DNA of 64,000 nucleotides from Harmothoe impar (GCA_947462335.1 OX381708.1:43031377-43095376); one strand, 5' to 3'. Numbered from the stretch's first letter, positions 51,051 through 60,041 are shown. Numbers and translations: made by a program. The notes: generated by a model from the sequence alone, not told the origin.

Positions 51051-51145
51051 CAAACAACGTGCAGGAGCACCATGAATACGGCGGGCACGACCAGGTCGTC
51101 GGATCCCACGCTCCATCGTCGTTTAAACACAACTATCCCAGGCAT
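51051..51145 (-). CDS. DAGLA: Diacylglycerol lipase alpha, first coding exon
   Basis: The 95-nt exon encodes MPGIVVFKRRWSVGSDDL followed by a hydrophobic stretch ending HVV and a split codon (TG, completed to Trp by a downstream G). This is the near-invariant N-terminus of sn-1-specific diacylglycerol lipase alpha; vertebrate DAGLA has the same MPGIVVF-RRWSVGSDDLV block leading into its first transmembrane helix. DAGLB differs in this block. The enzyme is a four-pass membrane serine lipase that makes the endocannabinoid 2-arachidonoylglycerol from diacylglycerol; its catalytic domain lies in later exons not seen here. The start is supported by family alignment and an A at -3 (ACAATGC), though the frame stays open upstream. 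The exon ends at a strong donor (TTTG|GTGAGT). I did not find exon 2 in the 51 kb downstream. Confidence 0.92.
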
Positions 51146-51650
51146 TGTCGTCAATTTCCTGGCCCCTTTGAGTAATCCAAAAGCATCAAGAAGCGTAAAA
51201 TCCACACGGACATTCTGCCGTACTCTAGCGCTACCACCACTCGGTGGTCCAGCCCCCTTTGACAGTTCATGTACACATGAGCTCTCGGGCTCCCGACGAA
51301 AACAACCGAAGCCTTCCGAATGGCCGTGCCCGGCGGTCGCACTTCCTTAATCATGATTTGTTGTATAAATATTTTATATGCTCCGATTTTGGAACTGAAT
51401 TAAAATACTGAACTATTTTTATCTTGAATATATTGAAGTATTTCATTATATCCTTGATATTAAACGCGTATTTCTGTGTATAACGAAATGTAAATATTGA
51501 TTAACCTGGTCCCCGGTTTGCCTCTGACGCGTCAGTACTTCAACAAAACGGGAGAACGTGGTACCAGTTTGCAGAGACAGATCCGCAGAAAGCAGAAAAT
51601 GGAGTTTTGTGAAAAGTAGCAGGTAAGTGTGAAAAAACACAAATTTCTCT
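51146..51650 (-). promoter_or_regulatory. Presumed DAGLA 5' UTR and promoter region
   Basis: Relatively GC- and CpG-rich sequence immediately upstream of the DAGLA start on the minus strand, up to about 51350, then AT-rich. No TATA box or initiator can be placed with confidence, and the transcription start is unknown. The call rests on position only. Confidence 0.4.
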
Positions 51651-51769
51651 TGTTACAAGCACGGTTCGTAGGTTAGCTCGGTTCAGAAGGCATCATTTAG
51701 GAAGGATCAGTAATAGATAAGAGTTCTAATGTTGCAGCAGTGCGTTATTTTAGAGCAAACTCTGTTTAA

Positions 51770-52060
51770 TGGACACTGGTAGTCACTGACAGTGTCACTG
51801 TCACTGAGTCTGAGTGTCAGTGAGTCACTGAGTATCACTCTCTCACACTGGTCACAGTCTCACACTGTGAGTCACAGTCTGTGACTGTGAATGTGATGCC
51901 AGGGATAACCTACACTTGTCTTGAGTCTTGACTAGCTCAGTGGTAGCTGAGCAAGTGATAGATCTAATGACTACTAGTAATCACACTCACTGACTGTCAC
52001 AGTGTCAGCACTCTCGCACTCACAGTCACTCAGTCTGGACTGGTCCACTGGAGGCACTCA
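51770..52060. repeat. Cryptic simple-sequence region of GTCACTGA words
   Basis: Irregular runs of GTCACTGA, CAGTGTCAC, TCACACTG and CTGTGACTG words fill about 300 bp without a fixed period. It is low-complexity slippage DNA, with local self-complementarity because GTGA and TCAC are reverse complements. It separates the DAGLA promoter from the 3' end of LINE B. Confidence 0.7.
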
Positions 52061-52139
52061 CGGCTTCCTCTGGCAGAGGCTCTGCTCAAACAGTAAAGCC
52101 TCAAGGAGTCAAGGCGGCCCAGCAAGTTGACAGTTATTG

Positions 52140-52200
52140 TTCAAGTTTTCAAGTTTCAAGTTTCAAAAGGTTTTTATTTCCAGGAAAATTTACAAGGTCA
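52140..52200 (-). repeat. LINE B 3' terminal tract and polyadenylation-like signal
   Basis: On the minus strand the end reads AAATAAAAACC, then several GAAACTT units, then TTGAAAACTTGAA. Short tandem-repeat 3' tails are typical of CR1/L2/RTE-like non-LTR elements. The last 13 bases are the reverse complement of the first 13 of the unit at 60221-60233. Confidence 0.65.
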
Positions 52201-52632
52201 TCTTTGCAGTTGTTCTCCCCGTATCATAGCCCTGGCGTGTAACTATAGGTGATTACACATATTTTAATATATGTTTTACATCAATCTCAAACAAGTATTA
52301 TTCTCTTTACATGGAAACCTACATTTCAATCTTTTACAATTCAACCACTGTACCAACAGGTATAGTAGAATGAGAACAAGTGAACAGGTGAACCACGCCC
52401 ACAGAGGGGCCTATTTCATTTAGTTTCTTCAGTCTATTGACTGTTACCTATATCAGTTCTTTTTCCTTACACTCATCATTCATGCTTACACAAAATCAAG
52501 TGGGACATAAAGTAGACTGTTACATAAAGCTGACTTAAAGTATGTTCACAGGACAACACGGGTTTATGATAACTGGTACAGGTGTAACATCATATCTTAT
52601 CTTATCCCCTATACTACACAAGCGTCATTGTT

Positions 52633-52810
52633 TAGTCATGGACATATTATATTCACAGGATTACTGAGTTACCATTTTCAATAGGCTGACACTCGTTACT
52701 GCCTAGTCATGGACATATCATATTATGTTCACAGGATTACTGTGTTACCATTTTGAATAGGCTGACACTCATTACTAAGTTACCTTTTTCAATAGGCTCA
52801 CACTCATATA
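52633..52810 (-). repeat. Tandem repeat in LINE B 3' UTR (about 72-bp unit)
   Basis: Units 52633-52703 and 52704-52776 and a partial third share TAGTCATGGACATAT, CACAGGATTACTG, GTTACCATTTT and AATAGGCTGACACTC in the same order. Tandem units in the 3' UTR can act as RT recognition elements in some LINEs; here that is only a possibility. Confidence 0.85.
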
Positions 52811-52848
52811 GCCATTTCATGACACAATACCGCTTTTCTCTTAATTAA

Positions 52849-55800
52849 CTAATCAGGTGTATGTAGAGGCGCGGGGTTACCCTGCTCCACAGAGGGCAGT
52901 CCGTCCCATACCAAAATGCTTTTGTTTGAAAAGACCAGATTTAGTTGGTCCGGTCTCCAACTTGTATTAAAGAACATGAGAAGTCTTGCTTTAATTTCAG
53001 CTTTAAACTGTTCTCTTCCCAACCATCTGGTACTTTGGTCCAGAGCGTTCCACTGGGTGAAAGCTTGGAAAACAGGGTCTTTCACTAACGATACAAGTTT
53101 AGGTTGCGTTCTATATATAGTTGGGGCATGGGTTGCCCGAGTGCCCGTGGAGGGAAGGGTTCTCACTTGGGCGCCATATACAAGTTGGTGACACATAGTG
53201 AGTTGTAGGTAAATCCTACGCAGGTCAATAGGGAGCACTCTAGCCATCTCATATAATGTTTTCACCCTGGCATCCCTTGCGTCTCTTATTTTGTAACATA
53301 CCCTAATACATTTGTTATATAGAACATGGAACTTTTGCATTACTGTATTTTGTACACCAGTTGTGAAGACCAGACCATAATCAAAGTATGGCATCAACAT
53401 ACTCTTCATTATTCGTAGGGAAGTGTACAGGTCAATGTACTCTCTACTCTGCATCAACAACCATATCTTAAACCTTATATTCTGAAACATTGCTTTGGTT
53501 TGTTCTGTAAAGGTCATACCACTGTCTATGTATATTCCAAGATATTTATACTCAGAGACTGCCTCCAAGCCCACTCCGTTCACCTTAACATTAAGCGTCT
53601 CAGGGCTGTTTATTAACATACTCTTAGACTTATTCACATTAATGGTTAGGCTATTTTGATTGCACCAGGTGGTGATCAAGTCAAGGTCATGTTGTAACTC
53701 ATTTTGTAGGTCCTGTAAGTTATTGTTTTCTCGGATCAAAAGGGTGTCGTCAGCGTACAACTTAATTTTAGACTTAATTTGCAACTTTGGTAAACTGTTT
53801 ATGTAAATAATGAACAGGAGCGGGCCGAGGATGGATCCCTGCGGAATGCCATAGGTAACCTCCTCATATGGGGATTCAGTCTTATTGCATACAGTTTTTT
53901 GCTGTCTACCCGTTAAATAGCTCTCAAACCACAGCACCGTGTCCTGACACAGTCCTAGTTTGGGCAGCCTCTTCAACAGCGTACGGTGGTCCAGCGAATC
54001 AAAGGCCTTCGTGAAATCTAAGAATACTAGGCCTACTTTTTTCTTTCCCACCTTTCCCTCATGTACATCCTGTACAACCTTGAACACTGTGTCCAAGGTT
54101 GACCTACATTTCCGAAAGCCATTCTGACTCGTGTTGAGTAGGTTATTATTTTCAAGGTAGCTATATAATTGCTTATGAACAAATCTCTCCATTACTTTCC
54201 CAGTTATGGGTAGTAGCGAGATTGGGCGGAGCTGGGATGGGGTATGGGCATTGACCACTTTGGGAACGGGCACTACTGTTGCTCTTTTCCAACTTTCTGG
54301 GAATATTTTGGCCACAATAGAACAGTTAACGATGTGGGAGAACAGAGCACTCAGTATGAGTAGAGAGTCCTTCATTAGCCTTGCTGAGATGGAGGGGAAA
54401 CCGGAAGATTTGTAAATGTCTATTGTGTGTATCTCCTTTACTATGTCTGCCTCAGATATAACTGAGAGGGAGAATGAGTTCTCAGGCATCAGGTGGGGCT
54501 GAGGCGGTTCATCCATTGTTTCAGGCAACTCGCCAGCGAGGTTTTGACCCACTTTGGAAAAAAATTTATTTACCATCTCGGCGGTCTCAAGAGGTTCCAC
54601 CTGGTCACCTTCCTCGTTTATTAAGTTTAACCATCTTTTAGCAGTTCTCTTAGGGAGAATTTCAGCCACCACTTGCCAAAACTTTTTGGGGTCGTTCTTG
54701 TATCTGGCTAACTGCTGCTTAATATAGGCCCCTTTTGCCTTCCTCGTGGTACTATTAGCTTTATTCCTCAAACCCTTAGCGATTTCCCTGTCCCTTTCCA
54801 GACCTGACTTAATAGCTGTGCTTAGAGCTGCGTCTCTGTCCCTATATAGTTCAAGGATTTCCTTAGTAAGCCAGCAGGGCCGGTCTATCCTAACCTTAAA
54901 ACTTCTCTCTGGGTATAACTTATCTGCCATGTCTTTTATACTCTTTTCCATCTTCTCCCAGGCTGTATTTGGGTTTAACTCCCCTATAACCTCACCCCAG
55001 TCTGTCTTCAGTAACTCAGTTTTAATATCCTCTGGGCTATATTTTAGGTAGGATCTCCCTGTTATGGTTTCTTTTTTGCTAGGGTTTCTGGGCTTTTTTA
55101 ATCTCACATATGTTGGGATATGGTCAGAGATATTTACTCTTATAGTACCTGCATCCGCTACTATTGTAGAGTCAGAGAGGATTTGGTCTATAACATTTGT
55201 GGCATGATAAAGGGGCCTAGTGGGTTCCTCTATATAGGGCCATAAATTATGCGTCTTACACAATTCGTCTATGGGCGAGGAGTCAAAAACTTCTGGAGAC
55301 AGATTTATGTTAAAGTCCCCCACCACTGTCATCGTGCAGCTTTTATACATCATTTTGGCCTCCGCTATAGCGTTAGTAAGCAGGGCGACAAAGTTATTTA
55401 TGTTACCTTTGGGCGGTCTATAAACACTGAGGATGAATTCAGGTTTACATCCCTTCCTAATTAATTTTATCCCCATCATCTCACAGTCCAGCTGCATGAC
55501 ATTGAAAACAGGTTCCCTCAGTCTTGTATGCGCTATCTCCTCTTTAACAAACATACAAAGCCCTCCTGCTACAGTTGTGGGCCTATCCCATCTGTGTAGG
55601 CTATACCCGGTCGCCTCATATGTAACGTCAAGGTCGTCCGCCTGTTTCAACCAGGTTTCAGACAAAGCCAGTACATCAGGCTTTCGGTCATAGCAAAAAA
55701 ACTTCATAGTTTCTTTCTTCCCCTGTATACTTCTAATATTCCATGCTATGACTAACAGGCCCTTCTCTCGGGTGTTAAAATTGTACTGAGAAGCAACGCT

Positions 55801-55899
55801 GTCTCTTCTCTGTGAACATTGGCCCAGCAACACAACATATACAATACAATCCATACACACGCAGTAGCACACAAAGTAAGAACAATAAACATGTAACAC
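52849..55899 (-). CDS. LINE B ORF2: APE endonuclease and reverse transcriptase
   Basis: A complete 1016-residue retrotransposition enzyme. The APE endonuclease occupies about residues 48-268, with WN (53-54), LSETWL (Glu81), VYRPP, GDFN (194-197), NVIDQIL (Asp238) and SDH (258-260), so all catalytic blocks are present. The linker carries the usual FW motif near 407. The reverse transcriptase spans about 480-750, with LRPISLLP, SQNGFRKCRST, FLDFTKAFD (Asp628), GIPQGSILGPLLFIIYIN and YADD (715-718). There is no C-terminal zinc knuckle. These motifs fit the Jockey/CR1/L2-like assemblage; I do not assign the clade. The first 40 residues are hydrophobic and unlike a LINE N-terminus, so the real start may lie at a later codon. 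There is no stop or frameshift, so the copy looks young and possibly active. Confidence 0.95.
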   Translation of the reverse strand: MLHVYCSYFVCYCVCMDCIVYVVLLGQCSQRRDSVASQYNFNTREKGLLVIAWNIRSIQGKKETMKFFCYDRKPDVLALSETWLKQADDLDVTYEATGYSLHRWDRPTTVAGGLCMFVKEEIAHTRLREPVFNVMQLDCEMMGIKLIRKGCKPEFILSVYRPPKGNINNFVALLTNAIAEAKMMYKSCTMTVVGDFNINLSPEVFDSSPIDELCKTHNLWPYIEEPTRPLYHATNVIDQILSDSTIVADAGTIRVNISDHIPTYVRLKKPRNPSKKETITGRSYLKYSPEDIKTELLKTDWGEVIGELNPNTAWEKMEKSIKDMADKLYPERSFKVRIDRPCWLTKEILELYRDRDAALSTAIKSGLERDREIAKGLRNKANSTTRKAKGAYIKQQLARYKNDPKKFWQVVAEILPKRTAKRWLNLINEEGDQVEPLETAEMVNKFFSKVGQNLAGELPETMDEPPQPHLMPENSFSLSVISEADIVKEIHTIDIYKSSGFPSISARLMKDSLLILSALFSHIVNCSIVAKIFPESWKRATVVPVPKVVNAHTPSQLRPISLLPITGKVMERFVHKQLYSYLENNNLLNTSQNGFRKCRSTLDTVFKVVQDVHEGKVGKKKVGLVFLDFTKAFDSLDHRTLLKRLPKLGLCQDTVLWFESYLTGRQQKTVCNKTESPYEEVTYGIPQGSILGPLLFIIYINSLPKLQIKSKIKLYADDTLLIRENNNLQDLQNELQHDLDLITTWCNQNSLTINVNKSKSMLINSPETLNVKVNGVGLEAVSEYKYLGIYIDSGMTFTEQTKAMFQNIRFKIWLLMQSREYIDLYTSLRIMKSMLMPYFDYGLVFTTGVQNTVMQKFHVLYNKCIRVCYKIRDARDARVKTLYEMARVLPIDLRRIYLQLTMCHQLVYGAQVRTLPSTGTRATHAPTIYRTQPKLVSLVKDPVFQAFTQWNALDQSTRWLGREQFKAEIKARLLMFFNTSWRPDQLNLVFSNKSILVWDGLPSVEQGNPAPLHTPD

Positions 55900-57311
55900 A
55901 TATCACACAGGGTTCCATAATAGGACCAAGTGTAGGGTATCCACAAACATCTCATAGAACTTTGGTCTCAGAATACCAGAAAAGGCATGTTTTATGTCTT
56001 GTTTTTGGGCGAAACTAGCGGCGGGCTACATAACATTACATAACCATTTAAGGGTTTTATACCACTTTGGTATAATTCATATTACCTTATACCGGAGGGT
56101 GTGAGCGTGTACACTGAAGCAGTGTTCAGTGTTCAGTTTGCAACCAAATTAAATTACATTCAATGCAGTATTGGTGTGGTAGCGCAACACCCCGCCACGT
56201 TAATCGTGTGAACAGGCCTTACTATTCTTTACACACGTTTGCATCAATGACATAAATGATATCTGTGTTATCTGTGTATTATGCTAAACAGGGATTATGT
56301 CCTTATACAGTCATCTGTATTCAATTTTCGTATCTTAAAATTAATACATGCACTTAAAATTGAAACATGCACTTACTCTAAGTCACTTAGTATTAGCCCT
56401 AAGTAAGAAGAGCTATCTAGTGTCAACTCTTAAATCCTAAATTCTAGATCCTAAATCTTAGATTCTGTGGGATGTGCACAGCTGCAGGAGGCCAATTGCT
56501 GAGAGCACAGCTGGGTACCTATCTTACCGGTAGCTTAAACTTTATTCTTCACTATATTATTGAAACTTTAACGTTTGGCAGCTTAAAATGTAACTTATAG
56601 CATACCCTTAAAATGTCTATGTCTATGCCATATGAACACTTAGTCACGTACACCAGAGTGACGTTATCATATGGGGGATATAGGTTTCTGCACATGATCA
56701 TTTAAAAGAATACAACAGCCACTGTTGCAATGGCAGAGCAGTGCTAAAAATGTTACATTTGTCACAGGCACGTGGCAGTTTTACCATTTTGATTTACTCA
56801 ACGACTAAATGACGTAATGACAGGTGTCAACATCTATATACTAATACTAACAATGTTGTTCTTGGTGCAGTAATATAGCGTGTCACATTATGTTAGAAAA
56901 TGGGTCTGCAACAGTATTTTGAGCTATTGCGTTAATCTAGTAATTCAATGATTGGATAATACACTTCTGACACATGAGTGATGCACTCGTCTCGACGCCA
57001 ATATCAATACTAATATCAATACTAAGACTAAGACTTATACTTATGCATGCTGGTTAATAGACATTTTATGTAAGGAATTCAACTTATATTACTGTCCTTA
57101 TTCCAAACATGCAACTTACTTCACAAAGTCAGTCTATTTCTGCGTAGTCGTGGGGTGTGGCAGCTTGGTTCAGTAGTTTAGCTCATCACTGTTCATACCC
57201 TGCCCTCAGTGGAGGGGGGGGGGGGGGAGGCAGTCGCCTGGTCCAGTGTTCTTGCATCATATTATGATAATACCACAGTCCTCACCCGCCTCAGGGGGGG
57301 GGGGTGCACAG
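55900..57311. other. Gap between ORF2 and the SGNH-like frame
   Basis: No coding frame. AT-rich, with short internally repeated words: TAAATCCTAAATTCTAGATC near 56433-56465, ATACATGCACTTAAAATTG-like words near 56345-56375 and ATATCAATACTA near 57000-57020. Two G runs (about 57208-57226 and 57294-57303) lie just downstream of the SGNH-like stop on the minus strand, where they read as C runs. Confidence 0.6.
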
Positions 57312-58004
57312 TCATTTAATAATGTTGCTGACAGCGTCAATTATATATTCAGCCCATAAAATGAGGCACGTTGGGTTCGGGTCGAAGATGTTTTCTAGGT
57401 GCTTGTAGGTATGTTGTACACCCTGGGCAGTATTCCTGTGTATATGTCTGTGCAATGCCGGGGTTGGTACACCTCGGTTATCATTCACCACTTGGACACG
57501 CTCCAGTGCCCCCAGGACAGCGTCTTCCATCACCGTTTGGTAGTTTACCCCTTTCACTGCAGTGTCAGGGTATGGCTCTTCTACTTTAAATCCCACCACC
57601 GGGCAGAATATGATTTTCAGGCCGGGCGCCTTCGTCCAGACATACTGGTCCGCCTTTAGTATGCTCCGACTAAACTTTTTAATGAGTGCTTCGGGGTCAG
57701 AGCTTCTAGGGAACACATTCAAAGCTGGTAGTGCTTCCTCCAGTTCGAGCCAAGTACACATGTCAGCTATTCCTCCCATTATTACAACCGAGTGACAGGG
57801 CGACCTGACGTAGTCGTTCACTGCCCTTCTTGCTAGCGAATGGAGGGTTGCCAGCGAATCACAGTGCACAACATAGTAGTGAGCAGGGTCATATGCAGTA
57901 TTAAGCCCAATCTCCACATCCTTACCACGTCTATCTGTGTATATCCTGACTTCTGAGGCAGTCGGTGACATCATGTTGGCTTCGATGTTTACACTAGTTT
58001 TCAC
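57312..58004 (-). CDS. SGNH-hydrolase-like protein with substituted catalytic positions
   Basis: A 230-residue frame with the layout of an SGNH/GDSL esterase fold. A first strand and block I read VRIYTDRRGKDVE (residues 19-31), followed by VVIMGGIADM (73-82) in the block III position, a strand LKIIFCPVVGF, and ENIFDPNPT (204-212) before a final helix in the block V position. In active relatives these blocks are usually TDSRG, GGIND and a D-x-x-H or DGxHP. Here the nucleophile Ser position is Arg25, the Asn position is Ala80 and the His position is Asn210, suggesting a binding rather than hydrolytic role. CR1-like LINEs are known to carry an esterase domain in ORF1, which fits this location. 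It could instead be an independent host gene. No signal peptide or membrane segment is seen. The second Met at residue 11 is an alternative start. Confidence 0.6.
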   Translation of the reverse strand: MKTSVNIEANMMSPTASEVRIYTDRRGKDVEIGLNTAYDPAHYYVVHCDSLATLHSLARRAVNDYVRSPCHSVVIMGGIADMCTWLELEEALPALNVFPRSSDPEALIKKFSRSILKADQYVWTKAPGLKIIFCPVVGFKVEEPYPDTAVKGVNYQTVMEDAVLGALERVQVVNDNRGVPTPALHRHIHRNTAQGVQHTYKHLENIFDPNPTCLILWAEYIIDAVSNIIK

Positions 58005-58289
58005 TATATGCTATTATACTGATGTGCTTCCTCTGTGAGACCGCGCCCTACTGGCACGGCGACTAAATAATTCAGAGCACGAGGGGCGGGCTTTTGTGTC
58101 CTTACTTCTGATTGGCTGATGTAGGATACTGCTTTAGTAAACTGCTCTGTGATTGGATGGCACAGTGCGGTTCGACCTTGACCCCGCCCGTCCTGTAACC
58201 AGGCCAGCAATGTGACGTCACAGCGGCAGCGTCTTCAACGTCGTGTGCAATATCCAGTAGAGGGGTAGGGGCAATTGCGCACGTGCTTC
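58005..58289 (-). promoter_or_regulatory. Promoter-like spacer between ORF1 and the SGNH-like frame
   Basis: Reading toward the SGNH-like frame (minus strand) there is an E-box CACGTG at 58280-58285, a perfect CRE TGACGTCA at 58213-58220, a GC box (CCCCGCCC, 58182-58189), two CCAAT boxes in minus orientation (ATTGG at 58152-58156 and 58111-58115) and another GC box (GGGGCGGG, 58083-58090). This cluster in 285 bp is typical of TATA-less Pol II promoters and could drive the downstream frame separately from ORF1. Confidence 0.5.
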
Positions 58290-60041
58290 TCATTTACCTA
58301 GGCGTCTTGAAGTGCTCTTCGCATAAAAACAGGTCTTGGAATTGTAAATTGCCGTCTCACTGCGGGACTCGCAGGATGCCAATTTTTGAGCATTTTCTGC
58401 TGCGATGTCCTCTAGAACCATTCTTTCAGTGTCAGCAATGGCCTCTTCTTGTTCCAAGGTGAGGCCGCTTGGCAGGAGGCCGTCAGAGGATAGGCCCGCG
58501 GCCAGGAGTGATTTTTCTTTTTCCACTCTCTCTCTCTCAATATTCCACCGTCGCTCTTCTTTCTGTGCCTGGATCATTTTGGATCTGATTCTTTCTAACA
58601 GCTTCCCCATTTCGTTTCTCCCCACCAATTTAGCTGTACCCTGACGTAGGGGTTTAGAAAAAATGGTGAGACCAATGGCGTGGCGCCTATCTCGGGTGGC
58701 CTCTAATATAGGCCTATCCTCAGTTCTGAGCAGGGTGGCCGCCACTTCAGGGTCCTGGTCAAATTTTGCTGTTGCTCCGGCTTCTAGTACTTCCATGCTC
58801 TTTTTAAGAGTCCATTTCTTGTCTAGTGGGAAAGAGTCCCCCATTTTCTTGATCAGCTTTGGGTTATCCTCATTTAGGATCATGCGCGCTATGTCTGGGC
58901 GCTTGTGGAACTCAGCTTTTTTCCACATGTAGAACTGTTCTACTGAGTTCCAGTCACGGCTTTCTAGATGGAAGTTTACTGGAAACCAGTTGGAGAGAGG
59001 GGAATATTTCCCCATGAAAGCCACCCCTTGGGGGGTGTACCTGGTAAAAGCCCGGTGGAGACTAAACTTTTCTGGAAGTTGATCTAGTTTAGACTGATCA
59101 TATTTAATTTTGTTTATTATGATCGCTTCCCCTACTATAGCCACCCTTGCCCCTTGGTCTGCAGCAAGATCTGCCACTGCTCTCAGTACCTTCTGGTGGT
59201 CTTGCATCTCTTCAGTTAGGTCACAGTTTATCCAAAATGATTTGTAGTTTTCAGTAGATTTTAATATGTTGCGACGCGCCAAAACTTCGTCGCGCAGGGC
59301 GCGGACACTGAATGCCACCACAACAGGCCTAGTCCCTCTACCAGGACGGCCTACTCTGTGAGCATATTCTATGTGCTGTATGGAGACTGTTAGGTCCATC
59401 GCTGCTAGCATTCCTATTATATCCTGGGTCAGGTTCTGATTTCTGTACTCAGGCATTTGATCAATAACAAGGTTTTTCTTACGTACTTCCCTGTCCAGCC
59501 GTTCCTCCACTCTCCTGTCAATGGCCTCCACCATGTGCGCGTCCATGCTGTCATGTACGTCTTTCACCTCTTGCACCATGCCTTGCAGTTTGAGGAGAGT
59601 TTGAATTTGACTTTTCATTTCAGCAATTTCTTTGTCCTTACCGACCATGTCGAGTTGGAGCGCTTCGATGTCCGCGTCATGGGATGCAGCTGTGTTTTCT
59701 AACTCATCTACCCTGCCCTTGACAGGGACTTGACTTGTCTCGACATTTGACAGTCTGATGTCAAGCCGCCCGACGTCTCCAGAGATCACACTTACGTCTT
59801 CCTGGGTTTTCTTAAAGGAAGCTATTAAGTCCTTTATTCCAGAGAGCTCTTGTAATCCAGCCCTGACTGTATGAAGTTCAGATTTGACTGTTTGGACCTC
59901 GGCCAAGACGTCATCCATTCTTGACAGCAACGGGTCCTTCTGTGCGTCACCTTGTGTCGGCGCCATCTTGGACTTGGTGGAAGCCCTGGTCTGGATGCCC
60001 AGAATGTTTTCCTCACTCTGTCTCTGTTCCTCCCCTGACAT
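58290..60041 (-). CDS. LINE B ORF1: coiled coil, L1-type RRM and NADAR/YbiA-like domain
   Basis: A 583-residue protein. Residues about 40-185 form a long heptad-rich coiled coil. 188-270 read as the L1 ORF1-type RRM (KKNLVIDQMPE, then AHRVGRPG, then PVVVAF). 275-325 match the small C-terminal domain (DLTEEMQDHQKVL). This is the nucleic-acid-binding trimer protein of LINEs. Residues about 338-488 then match the NADAR family (YbiA-like): YSPLSNWFP (346-354), DWNSVEQFYMWKKAEF with Glu368, W410TLKKSMEVLEAG, AKFDQDPEVAATLLRT, ILEATRDRRHAIGL (446-458, Asp451) and GRNEMGKLLERIR (474-486). The Glu and Asp positions typical of the family are kept; the DRxWGIGL Trp is replaced. Bacterial NADAR proteins hydrolyse N-glycosidic bonds, including removal of ADP-ribose from guanine. 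A second coiled coil (about 485-515) and a non-conserved tail follow. The start is an ATG after a non-coding leader. Confidence 0.88.
   Translation of the reverse strand: MSGEEQRQSEENILGIQTRASTKSKMAPTQGDAQKDPLLSRMDDVLAEVQTVKSELHTVRAGLQELSGIKDLIASFKKTQEDVSVISGDVGRLDIRLSNVETSQVPVKGRVDELENTAASHDADIEALQLDMVGKDKEIAEMKSQIQTLLKLQGMVQEVKDVHDSMDAHMVEAIDRRVEERLDREVRKKNLVIDQMPEYRNQNLTQDIIGMLAAMDLTVSIQHIEYAHRVGRPGRGTRPVVVAFSVRALRDEVLARRNILKSTENYKSFWINCDLTEEMQDHQKVLRAVADLAADQGARVAIVGEAIIINKIKYDQSKLDQLPEKFSLHRAFTRYTPQGVAFMGKYSPLSNWFPVNFHLESRDWNSVEQFYMWKKAEFHKRPDIARMILNEDNPKLIKKMGDSFPLDKKWTLKKSMEVLEAGATAKFDQDPEVAATLLRTEDRPILEATRDRRHAIGLTIFSKPLRQGTAKLVGRNEMGKLLERIRSKMIQAQKEERRWNIERERVEKEKSLLAAGLSSDGLLPSGLTLEQEEAIADTERMVLEDIAAENAQKLASCESRSETAIYNSKTCFYAKSTSRRLGK

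Noticed and set aside
50884..51132. 82-residue minus-strand frame across the DAGLA exon
   Set aside because: Wrong frame; the conserved DAGLA N-terminus lies in another frame of the same exon, and this one runs through the splice donor.
58004..58293. Two small minus-strand frames between ORF1 and the SGNH-like frame
   Set aside because: No motif, and the stretch is better explained as a promoter-like spacer with CCAAT, GC-box and CRE words.
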